Assembly: GCF_932276165.1 (NCBI RefSeq)
Contig: NC_063988.1
Location: forward strand, 3,472,001-3,536,000
Direction: 5' to 3'
DNA length: 64,000 nt
DNA from: Plutella xylostella
Taxonomy: Eukaryota > Arthropoda > Insecta > Lepidoptera > Plutellidae
The notes below the pieces were generated by a model. The model saw only the letters and a list, made by a program, of their open reading frames with translations. It was not told where the DNA came from and did not search any database. The number at the start of each line of letters is the position of its first letter. Positions within the stretch are counted from its first letter, which is position 1. A program made the position numbers and the translations under genes. Positions 38,101-49,100 of the stretch are shown here, piece after piece.

Positions 38101-39105
38101 AAATTAATTACCATTTCCTCTTCAACTTCTTGGTCAGGTCTAGGGACAATTTTGGACCGACAGCCGCATATCTTGACAACATCTCTGATGATCTGTGGAT
38201 TGTGAATCACTGTGTTCTTGTTGTACTGAATGTCTGATGTTTTGTCAGCAAACTCCAAAGCATCCAGTATGTGATCTGCAACAACAAATTATTGTATTTC
38301 AAATATTCTTTTTTAATAAATTATTGTACTTACCTGAAAACAACTTAATATGTTCAGATTTAAACATAGTTAAGACTTACAGTGTAGTGAGAGAACACAT
38401 AACTTTTTTATGAAAACAGACTTCATTATTGTATCTTACAACTGTGCCGAAAAAGTGCAGATCTAGTTTTATATACATATCTCTTCATATACTTACATAA
38501 TCAGATGGATTTAAATATTTACCTATATCTTTCTCTAAGACTTGTGCAATTTCCTGGACAGTCATGTTGCGCCACACGCCCACCACATGTGAGCCGGCCT
38601 TTGGAGCATATCTGATCACTCTTCCACCATGGTTTTCCACAGACTGTAAAGAAAACAATCTAAGTTATAAAAAAATAATTTCTTACATAGGTAGTTAGAT
38701 ATCTACTGCATACAATTTTCAAAGATTTTTTCAAATAAAATATTTTACAAATGAAGTGAGGTACAAAGTGTGAATCTTGTAAGTGTGGTATTGAATCCTA
38801 AGTACAATATGTCGATGTGTGGATCCGTACATACCTTTTCTTCTTTGGTTTTTTTCTTCTTATAATAAATGGAAGATACCGATATTTGTCGATGCAAGAG
38901 TTTGTTACTGTCTAAAGTATGTCTATTGTAATTTACAAGCTTTAGAATACATTCTTTCTGCACAGATTTTATAGGTAACCTGCAAAATTATGGGATAGGT
39001 TAGATTTCATAATTGAATAATTTATTATTAGTATAAGTACAGTTGACGAGTAGTAGTACAGTAGTAAGATAATACAAACCATCGAAAAAGTATGTTTCTG
39101 TACAT
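32130..39105 (-). CDS. MTIF2: Mitochondrial translation initiation factor 2
   Basis: GTPase that places fMet-tRNA on the mitochondrial small ribosomal subunit. Coding exons: 39105-39080, 38979-38835, 38643-38523, 38275-38112, 37863-37683, 37371-37195, 35996-35947, 35730-35516, 35243-35165, 34974-34849, 34621-34541, 34399-34255, 33820-33699, 33393-33210, 32711-32571, 32302-32130. I count these 16, with phases closing on 710 codons (709 aa; human 727). The N terminus (MYRNILFRWLPIKSVQKE) is basic and lacks acids at the start, as for a mitochondrial presequence. GTPase motifs: G1 GHVDHGKT (about residue 178), G2 GGITQHIGAF, G3 FLDTPGHAAF, G4 NKID, G5 ISALKK. The C terminus ends DWDPGF. The G3 exon (37195-37371) has two degenerate copies downstream. 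Confidence 0.97.
32956..33173. repeat. Foldback MITE in MTIF2 intron
   Basis: Arms 32957-33009 (gtacggtggcctgcg then aaaagtatacaggcg) and 33121-33173 are complementary with few mismatches. No ORF. Confidence 0.75.
34130..34215. repeat. Small nested foldback in MTIF2 intron
   Basis: Blocks gccgcattacaaa, ttttgtaatgcggc and gtaatacggcgg alternate in sense, forming short inverted repeats. Origin unknown. Confidence 0.4.
36235..36390 (-). pseudogene. Degenerate copy C of the MTIF2 G3 exon
   Basis: Homologous to the exon at 37195-37371. It keeps an acceptor-like ctgcag before 36390, but has lost one base in the CGGTCG stretch (frameshift), changes the DTPGH motif to DTVGH, and has lost the donor (gatgattag in place of gatggtaag). 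It cannot be spliced in as coding sequence. Confidence 0.85.
36424..37160. repeat. Duplicated intron units around the MTIF2 exon copies
   Basis: The phrase 'cactgataaaattccaccc' or close variants recurs near 36425, 36508, 36599, 37043, 37076 and 37142, often after 'aaattcacgag'. A second block (gcttctgaactgaatgtgcc through ccactggttgttggtgtcat) is present at about 36788-36852 and 36915-36980. Together they show several rounds of local duplication that carried exon pieces along. Confidence 0.8.
36663..36791 (-). pseudogene. Partial copy B of the MTIF2 G3 exon, still open and in phase
   Basis: Homologous to the genuine exon's EAVTF start and then to its RSRGALATDVVVLAAADDG-to-MAREAD end. It lacks the LDTPGHAAFSAM block. 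An acceptor-like ttcag precedes 36791, and a donor-like gatg|gtgagg follows 36663. Its length is 129 bases, a multiple of three, and it has the same phase 1 on both sides as the genuine exon. Splicing could therefore include it without a stop, but the product would lack or duplicate part of the switch II region. Most likely a decaying duplicate; use in transcripts is untested. Confidence 0.75.
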
Positions 39106-40185
39106 GGTCTCTGCTTAGATATCAATACTTTTGCCGAGTTTCAAAGAAGTCTCAAGTTCATTTGTAAGTTTTTCAAGCAGGTTTTCTAACTTATAAGATA
39201 GAGACTACAACAGATTATCCCTAGATTTCTTAGTAATTAAAAGCACTATAGTTTAATAAACGATCTAACGGGTTATAAAATAAATAAAATAGCAATATTT
39301 CTTGATATTGATAATTCTAACCTGAAAATTAGTTTTGTTTTGACATTTCAGTCAGACATTTGACATTTAATTTGACTTTGACAATGACTGTCAACTTGAC
39401 AGAGTATACAGACTAGGAGACCGTCAGTATTTTTAGGTTTGAACCTAATGAAAAAACAACGACAAGTTGGATAGTATAAGGATGTCTTAGGTGTTTCAAG
39501 GTGTCAAGTTCTTAATATCAATAAAAAATTATATTTGTGAATGTCGTTAATATAAAAGTATTTAAATGACGTGCAAATTAATTAAGTGTTATAATGGATA
39601 AGTTAAATAACATGCATTCATTAAATTGATTCAGGGATTTAAATTGCAAAAAATTAAATTTTATTTGACATTCATATTGTTCTATGAAAAAACTTAAAAC
39701 AAATGAACCACGAAATCTATCCCTGCCGAGCCTGCCCTCAAGTGCTCAACAAAACAAATGTCCGATCTTGCGCCCATTTCGTAAGTTCCTCGAACGATAG
39801 TTTAGTTAGATTTAAACCCTCAATAAATTTTAACATTGTTGGGAAAAAGTGTAGTGTTATTAGTTTCGATCAAAAGCAATAAGGGTAACGAAACAAACGA
39901 ATCCTTCATAACAAAGTGTTTTATATTTAACGTCTACGTCTACGAGAGGAATCAAGTTTCATTATAAATAATAGTGTTTGCATAAGAGCTACAGAAAGCA
40001 AAGGACCTGCTGAATGATAGCGCAAGAGAGGATATTTTCCGAAACCGACGTAGACTGATGGACTCGCAAGATGGCAGTGAACCTATCTTCACCTTTCACT
40101 TCATAGCAACTGATTGATAGTGAATCTCGATGTGTTATCCGTTAGTTGTCAGTCGCAGCGCGGATGCTGACTCTGATTTTGTGCG
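39106..40185. promoter_or_regulatory. Head-to-head intergenic region of MTIF2 and SLMAP
   Basis: About 1.1 kb separates the two start codons, which point away from each other. Both promoters and 5' UTRs must lie here. Acceptor-like sites (gttgtcag at 40152, tcgcag at 40158) just before the SLMAP ATG suggest a spliced 5' UTR. No TATA motif is obvious. Confidence 0.45.
39703..39780 (+). CDS. Possible small first exon with Cys motif
   Basis: An ATG opens 26 codons (MNHEIYPCRACPQVLNKTN, then VRSCAHF) ending at a strong donor (gtaagt at 39781). C-x2-C and C-x-H pairs recall a zinc-binding start. Joining it to the SLMAP exon at either candidate acceptor meets a stop at once, so it is not a simple SLMAP N terminus. 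It may be an upstream ORF in the SLMAP 5' UTR exon or an unrelated exon. Confidence 0.25.
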
Positions 40186-43100
40186 ATGGTGATAAAGTGC
40201 AAGAAATACAAGCAACAAACAATGAATACTAACACCATCAAGAACATGGACTACAACTGGTCCCCAGGGCCTGAGCCCCCCAACAGCCAGGAGGCGGGGG
40301 TCGCCAGGGCTGTCTTCAGTCCACACGCGAATTCCTTGCCATTTGAGGAGCGGCGTGTCACATTAGAGCAGCCAGTTAAGGTAACTTGTTTGTGTTACTG
40401 TTAAAAGTGTAATAAACAGAATCTTATTAGACTTTCAGGTTATAAATGCACTCTGATTGTTTGTGGGTTAGATGTGTGCGTTTAGTAGCACCTTGTTTAT
40501 GTTTTTCATCTTGCTATGAGTGTAGAATGAGCCAAAGCCAGACCTCATACAGAATAAGGTTATCAACCATTCCGGTTAACATTCCCCCATGTAAATTAGG
40601 TCCTACAATAATTATGTAGTGCATGAGAAAATAGGTTTGAATAAAAAAAACATACAGTTGTAAGGTAAGCTAGAGTTGTAAGTAAGTATGTATATTGATA
40701 ATTTCTATGTAGCAGAACCATTCTCAGAATGTGCTAATTGTTACCATTGTTTACTAGTCACTGTACAATACAATACAGTACTTAGCAACTGACAAAACAC
40801 AGCACAAGGTTTTGCCATTTGTACTGGGTTTTATACGGATACAGCTTTTATAAACCTATTGATGTATGTATATCTTATTTTTGTATGGAAATTACATTTC
40901 AATAGCTGTGACTCCAAGCTGTATACTTTTTAAATATTATAAAGTAGACAACAGCTGGTACTAATATTAACAGGTGATCAATATGAATACTGTACAAGAA
41001 GTGGCATTTGTTACTGGGCCATGTAATTTTTTCGCACTATAGGTACCATCTATTTAAACTTTAGTCCGTTTGTGTGCTATGCTTGTAACCAACATACACA
41101 ATGTACAATGGGAATGGTAACATCATGTGAGCTCAGATTAGAGTGTGATACACTGTGAAAATCCTTATAACCACTTAATATGATTCTTCTAAACAAGTAA
41201 ACAAAATTATAACTACCCTAATTTAATTTGGTATTCCTAAAACATTATTTCAACATTTTTATAGATATAAAACTATCAAAGTAATTATTACAAGTATATA
41301 AATATTATAGAGGTACTAAAACAGAAGTAAATTAATTTATTGCGATCTTTACCTCTGCCAATCCTGGGAATTTTCCATACTATGGCAACCAATGGGTACA
41401 CACAAGTCTGGTCAGAAGTATACAATATAAACGAGGCTAATTGTTTTTTTTTATTTTTATATGAAAAAGTAGGTAATTAATATTGAATATGAGTCTATGA
41501 GTAACTAGCATAATTCTCATAATAAGATAAGCATTTAAAAAAATAATTATATGATGTTTCCCGCAAGCTTTTCTTTAACTTAAATGGTTTTTCCATTGAA
41601 AGTTTGGGATCAGTTTTCAGATATTACTAACCACTTTCTCATACCTATCCTCCCTTTTTAATACATTTAGATGTATAGATTTACAAATCAGTACATACAT
41701 ATACATTGTTATCACAAATGTTCTTGTATTTTTGTCTAATGTTATTTTTTTAAAGAAGATATAATCATCATTTGGCATCTCAATAAGTTATATCATATTT
41801 GGGTTTCGAGTGCTAGTTATGGTAGGTACAGTATCTTAGTAAAATGTATATCTTAGTTACATGCGTAGAATATTGGTTTTCAATACTATCTGTAATACTC
41901 TGGTGGCTCTCTCCATCTGGTGGTTGTTTTAGTCTAGATAGTCGACATTTGCTGAACTGTACACATAGAACATATCCTTGACATAAACTTCAAGAACCTG
42001 GTTTTGTCATAAATCATAGGATTGAAACCTCTATCTCCTATCTAGTGAGCTACATAATAAGTTTAAATAGTGAACCTGCAATTATAAAACTTACCAGTCT
42101 AATTTTAAAACATCAAATTGATTAGATATTTTTAGATCTGTACAAGTGATATGAATACTTGACTTTTACAGCAGCCAATCATAATAAAAGTAATAGCTTA
42201 TGTACAGCCCTCAATATGCCTTCCTGTTGGAGGCGTCATCCTGGTCTGAGTTTGTGTGCACCTTACAGCTTGATACAACAATAATGCAGCTAAATTGTAA
42301 CTGATAGCCAAGTCATATCTAAAGTCTTATAACTATTGGCATAAGGGGTATTATGTGCATAATATTACATGTTATGTAGTGGACTTCACTGTGCTTAGAT
42401 GAGTCAGCTTGACCCGAGGTGCTCGAGACATATTCAATTCTGCAGTTGGCAATTAAATTTAATGAGATTAAATTGAAGTAAGTCAGCATATGCCACTGGA
42501 GGGATTTTGCTTCAGTTTTTTTAAAGTAGGACTGTAATTTTATGACACATAGTTTTTGCAGTATTATGTTTAAATGATTTATCATTATCACGCACATTGA
42601 ATACCTACTTATTATACCCATTTATGGTTGTAAACGATGACTAAACAAATAGTTAGGTAGCTGCACTAGTCACGCCTATTACTACACTAACACCCATATT
42701 CTAAGTCATTTCCTTCACTTAAGATTCTACTTCACTTGTTGAAGGATGCCATAAGGGATCTCTCACAGAACACTTCAAATCGGTATTCTAAGTCGGTATT
42801 TTGACATTCCTTCAAAAAGGAAGCTAGAAACATTTCGCTTAGGATTTTTTTACGTTCTATAGCTAATTATATCATTTCCGGTCTCATTTTCTTTTGTCAA
42901 TGGTAGAAATACGACTCCTTTTCTTGAGATTTATCAACACATTTTGTTCTACGCAGATGCTACAATCTATGACACGGAATAAATAACTTCAAATCTTCAA
43001 ACAATGTCTAAAAAAATTGCAGTAACGAATCGTGTTTAGTGTCAGTGTATAAAAAAGAATAACAATCAACATTATAGTGCCACAAACTTATCTGTTCCGG

Positions 43101-46100
43101 TGAGAGCGAACTAAATTGGTCCATATAATCTATGTCAATATGAAATTCATTAGTACAGTAAGTAATGAGGTATGGACCAATTTAGTTCGCTCTCACCGGA
43201 ACAGATAAGTTTGTGGCACTATAACATCTATGAAAACAATTTCTTCACTCCTGCAGTTTTAACAGCGTACCTATTAAAATCGTAATCTTTAGAAATTTCC
43301 TGTGATATCTAATTAATAGGTGAAAATGAGTGGAAGACATTTGATTATGTGTTCTACATTTTCTATGTTATTTCTAAAGTTTTTAGTCAGGCAGAAGCTG
43401 GATGAGGAAGACTGATTCGTTGATTATTATGTAAAACATTGTGATACTTAAATAAAACATTTTTAAAGTACTTACCTGTTATTTTTTATTACAAAATCAT
43501 ACATATGAAAAAAGTAATAACGATAAAATGTTTATTTAGCTAAAAACTGTCTTATTTATTTAACAAAAATCAAACTTTCATATCATACCTAATTAAAAGG
43601 CCTGGTTATAAATGCACTCCTTATTATGCTACCTCGCGCTGCATCCTGCACTTCAGCTACTGGAACAGCTTCCAGGTCAAGCTCAGGCTCAATTAAAGGC
43701 TCATTCGTTTTCACGCATATATTGTGGAGGACAGCACATGCCACTATGATGTGGCATGAGTTCTCTAAACTGTTCTGCAGCTTTCGGTTTAGACAAGCAA
43801 ACCGTCTCTTAAGTACTCCATTTACTCGTTCTATAACATTTCTTGTGGAGATTTGTGCTCTGTTATATCGCTGTTTCTCTGGAGTATCTCTATTTGCAAA
43901 GCTGGCGGCAGTGGAAGGCCTCGGCGATTTCTATTATTATTTACAAATAATAGAGGCATCAGCAGATTTATAACACTCGCTTTGCTAAATCGAAACCGTC
44001 CCTGAAATTCCGTATCATTGTAAAATTCGAAAGGGTTTTCAGCATCCCTTATGTATCGCCGTGCCAAGAAATTATATGGTTCTCCTAAAACGTATTCAAT
44101 AAATTCGTCAAACTCCGCAATTTCTATCCTTTGAGTATCTATAAGGTAGCTCAAGAGGTACCTTCACTTTGACAGTTCATTCCAAAAGCTTGAGTAAGAA
44201 AATGCTTAAGTGAAGGAGACTTTTTATGACTATAGCTACCGAATTAAGGAAGAAACCTTAAGTCAAGGAAATTATAAGGAAAGGAAATGACTTAGAATAT
44301 GGGTGTAAGCGTCAATTCACACGTACCACAACCACACCACGTCGCAGCGACAAAATGTGGTCAAGCTGTGGTTACGTGTGAATTGTGTGACAGCGGCTTT
44401 TTGCAGTTGCGTTGTGGCAGCGACAAAATGTCGATGTGGTTGCGTTGTCGCTGTCATTGCGATGTGGTAACCACGTCGTCGTGTGCAGTTAATACGGAAA
44501 ACAGGTTGCCGCGGTGCCGCCGCCGCGTGGCGGCGTTGCCGTTGCGATGTGGTTGCGTTGTGGTTGAGATGTGGTTGCGATGTGGTCGTATTACACAGGT
44601 GGTCGATAGCAACGGCAAAATGTGGCACGTGTGAATTGGATTATTCATTGTCAATACAAAATATACGCCCGACCACATCGCGTGGTTGTGGTGTGGTTGT
44701 GGCTGTGGTGTGGTTGTGGTACGTCTGAATTGACCCTAACAACGGCAAAATGTGGCACGTGTGAATTGGATTATTCATTGTCAATACAAAATATACGCCC
44801 GACCACACCGCGTGGTTGTGGTGTGGTTGTGGTTGTGGTGTGGTACGTCTGAATTGACCCTAACCGCATCCCTAACATTGTTAGGCTAACAATAAATAGC
44901 ACACATAAATGGTACTAAACATCTGTGGAAGTCAGAAATGATCATTAATGCTTATTAAGGTTTTTCTTAAGCTTACACCAACCCGCACTTGGCCAGCGTG
45001 GTGGACTAGGCCTAAACCCTTCCTTCATTGAAAGGAGACCCGTGCCCCAGCAGTGGGGACGTAATGGGTCGTGATTACTCGTGATACAAGGTTTTTCTTA
45101 TCGATAATCCTTATTTACTACGTATTAATTTATGAATGAGTTTTCGAAGACAATTTTCCTAAATTCTACCATGTCTATATTAGGCCACGGCAGACCATCC
45201 TTTTCTCGATGCAGTCCAGGTCGTTTACTTTGTTATAATAAATCTTGTTCTACTATGTTAGAAGTCTCTCTGTTAGGATTTTCAGTAAATTGATGTTATT
45301 AGTATCAGATATTCAGATTATAAGGCAACCTTCAGTCCCTTACCCACCACCATTATTTCCTTTACGTACCTATGCGATCTAAGATTGATGACTACGCTAC
45401 AGGTAGACTTACTTATACTTTAATTTCCGCACGTGAATCTTTTTGTAATTAATACATAATGTAGTTAAATATACCATGCTATAAACTACATCCTAGGTAG
45501 CTGGGTAGTTCTTTATTTATAGCGTTATAAACTCGCGGTTGGTGAAGCGGTGTTCCTTGCGCTTGAGCCCTTTTAGCAGAGGATTGAACATTGCAAATTA
45601 TATCACACACTGTTATTGCGAATCAATGGAAACGTGACTGGAACAAAGAATGATGTGACTTCCATATTACTGACTCGCTTCTGTAAAGTTTCTTGCTCGT
45701 GCACATACATAACTGCAATGCACCATAGGTACACTAAACTATAAGTACTGGTGACTTTCTTTAATAGATTGTGGAATTCTTATTTATACTTTGTAATATA
45801 CCTCCTTACTAGTTATGTCCTGCTATGCATGTTTAAGCTGCAAATTAGTTGGGCCATAGCAAGGGCCGTTGTTCCGTGAGAAAATCGAGATAATAGATAA
45901 GTGATATATACGCACCGATATTATAGTACAAAGAAACTCTTATCTTCTCATCTCTATCGTGGGATCAAGCGCCAAACTTATCTTACGGTGTCTGATAAAA
46001 TTGTAGCCTAGTACTTACTACTCTCGTACCATAGTTATCTGTATAGAACAGTACACTGCCGTGAGGAAACAAGGTTATCATAAGAGACTGTTAATACTAG

Positions 46101-49100
46101 AATCGATTCGAACAACAGTTTTGCGTTTTTAGTGAACAAACACGTATGAAGTGGTGTTCACGGCAATGGGCACACGAAGAAGCATCTCGCCCGATTACCC
46201 CTCCGTATTTTACACTACACACCTAAACGGCCAGAGCCACTGAACAATAAAATTTCTTTACAGACACCGCACAAATAATTGTGTCAATGCTTACGACAAT
46301 CCGTAGGGCTGCGTGTTTCGCAATGCCGCTGTGTAGTGCCCATAAATGATTATAGTTTTATTGTTTCAGATTGGAAGGAATGTGTACCGAGCGACTCCCA
46401 CCCCCACCAACACTATCTTCGAGTGCAGAGTGCTGTCGCGGCACCACGCCACCCTCTACTATGATAAAGGACACTTCTATCTTGTGGTACGATACAATGC
46501 ATTTACTTTTTCCCCCTAAGTACGCGTGTTTTGAAACTATACAAGGCCAGAACGCAGAGGTTGGGACTGCTCGCGTATATTTTCAAATTAAAATAGTGCC
46601 ATGATTTACTTGGAAGTATACAAGGCCATTACGCACTAATCGCGTATATTTTCAAGTAAGTTGGGCCAAAATTATGGCTTGAAAATATACTGCAGCAGTT
46701 ACCACTGCGTACTAATCGTGTATATTTTCAAGTGCCGAACGGCAATGCGAGCACTTGAAACTATACGCGATTAGTTACCAGGTAGGCCTTTTGAATTGTT
46801 GCTCTCTCTTTCTTTCATGCGAAATAGTAATAAGTCTATTGCTTTCTAAACATTGCATCATCATTTCGCACTTATCATTGTTTTCGTAACGTATTTGTTT
46901 ACATCGTACAGTTAAAACGTAAATTGATTTAAATTAAACTTTAGAACTGTTGTAAATAGTAAAAATGATCTCAGAAGAGGGTGTAGAACACTTCATAAAA
47001 GACAATTACGGTGAATTCATTATTGATGAAAAATATGTCTGTAACAGTTCTATAGGGTAATACCTACGACACCCACGAGCAATGAATAAGTCTAAATAGC
47101 AAAAAGTCAACACCAAATGACCCCAATTTTTTAAAACAATTAATTTAGAATTTGATCAAAGTTTACGTTTTGAGTTGGTTAGATATAATCATATTTTGAT
47201 GAGCTGTTAAATGTACTTTAACATTGCCGACAGCGTCATTAAGAGTTCTTTCCGTCCAGGAGCTATCATCACTGGAACTTTTTCATTGCTCGTGAGTGTA
47301 GTAGGTATTAAGTACTCTTAATTCATATAAATAATAAGATATTAGTATTAGCAAGCTTACTTGCAAGTATGATTGCTATACTTAAATATCAATTTATCAA
47401 TCAAATTAGAGCTTGTTCATTTTTATTTATTAACTTTCTATAGGTATGACAGGCAGAACAAGTTAATTGTAGTCATGTACATTTTCCGAAATAGTTAATT
47501 AAGTAAATCAGAATCCGCATGTAGGTATATTTTATATCCGTCAAGTACGCCAATCAAGCAATGTGCGTAATAGCAATGTATATTTTCAAGAACGATTCAG
47601 TAAATCCCAACTTGAAAGTATACGCGATTAGTACGCACAAATCGTGTATATTTTCAAGTGAAATAATATTTTTTTTCACTTGAAACTATACAGTGCTAGT
47701 ACACTATGGGTGCGTTCTGGCCTTGTATAGTTTCAAAACACGCCCTAAGTACAGATAATTGAACCTATTACGGACATGCACGTCCTGATTAGATACCCAA
47801 AAGTAGTATAGTCTAAAATAGAACTCGTTGTCTTGACTGTAGCAATGGAGCGTATCGCTTATTGCCCAAACAAACAGCACGGCAATAAACATAAATGAGC
47901 TACATACTCAATTAGAGTTCGGATGTCTATTACAAAACTCGGAGTCATCATCCTAGCCTGGGGACCTTGGACGAGTGTCTGACGTACTTTATGACACAAC
48001 TCTCACTTACTCGTATGTTTCAATTCGATTGCTGCCAAATCGACAGCTGTTCCAGTCTTGCGCCATTCTCGACTTACGCCTTCTACGAATAAGGCGAAGG
48101 AAACGGCGTCTGAGCAGCGTTTACTGCCATCGCCCCAGGTTAAACTGTTTAGCATTCCGTCCGTGAGGGTCGTATGTTCCGAACAATAGAGGTCACTTTG
48201 GTGTGGTTTGATGGTATATTTATGCGTGGCAGAGTGTGCCGACGCAACGTCCGCCTACAGTCGGTTTCTATGAGTTCGCCTTCAGTTGTCTTTATGCTAA
48301 TTATTTACCGGTTATTACACTGCTTGCTTTGAGGCGGGTCGCCGACAGTGGGTCGTTCCCTTAGCTTTTGTTGCAGAGAAACAAACATTTCACGCATTCC
48401 TGGCCACATATTGTTCCGATGTGAAGTGGCACGCCATAGTTCCCTTGTTGGAATAAGACATTGTTATGGGATAAGAAATAGTTTTATGGTAATTTAAACA
48501 AAACGAAACTTATTTAGAAAGAGTTTCTTTAATTGAAAGCGCTTTCAAGTCCTACATATAATTATTACTTTGGTATGTACTGGGTTTTTGTATTTAGTAT
48601 CACTTGACTCGTACACTATCAAAAGTGGCCGAATTTTCTGTATTGCTCTATCGTTTATCACGAAAATGTTAACTCAGTTATTTTGTTTGGACAATTTCGT
48701 TTCCGCATCTCTACAAAAATCCAGTTTATACCTACGTATACCACGTACTGATAGTGATAGAAGGTTTTCCGCATCCTAAATATTAAATTGCATTTATGCT
48801 CTATTCAGACTTATCCAATGTCGCTGTCTTTCTTCTAAGTCTGTACCTATGAAATCATTCTCATAGAACTTAAATCGCGAATTCGCAAACAAATGGCCTT
48901 GCATAATGGGACAAATAAACCAAATTTATCTCCATATAGGTACATAGCATAATAAAATAAATAGCTATAAATAATGACAGTAGTAGGTGGGATGTGATGA
49001 TGTGGTTGCTTAAACGCGTGGGCAATGATTTGGTGACACTGGAATCCCAAAATAACTTTAAATAATAATAATCTTGCAAGTCCCGGTGTACCTAAATTGG

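Larger units (their letters stand above)
42691..44305 (-). mobile_element. PIF/Harbinger element, internally deleted
   Basis: Terminal inverted repeats start cacccatattctaagtcatt and end with the complement. TAA is duplicated at 42688-42690 and 44306-44308, the expected TWA target. Remains of a minus-strand transposase lie at 43589-44154. A second hairpin element is nested at 43077-43219. Confidence 0.9.

Noticed and set aside
44299..44852. Several open frames rich in Cys, Val and Trp, or in Thr and His
   Set aside because: Low-complexity translation of the GTGGTTG repeat.
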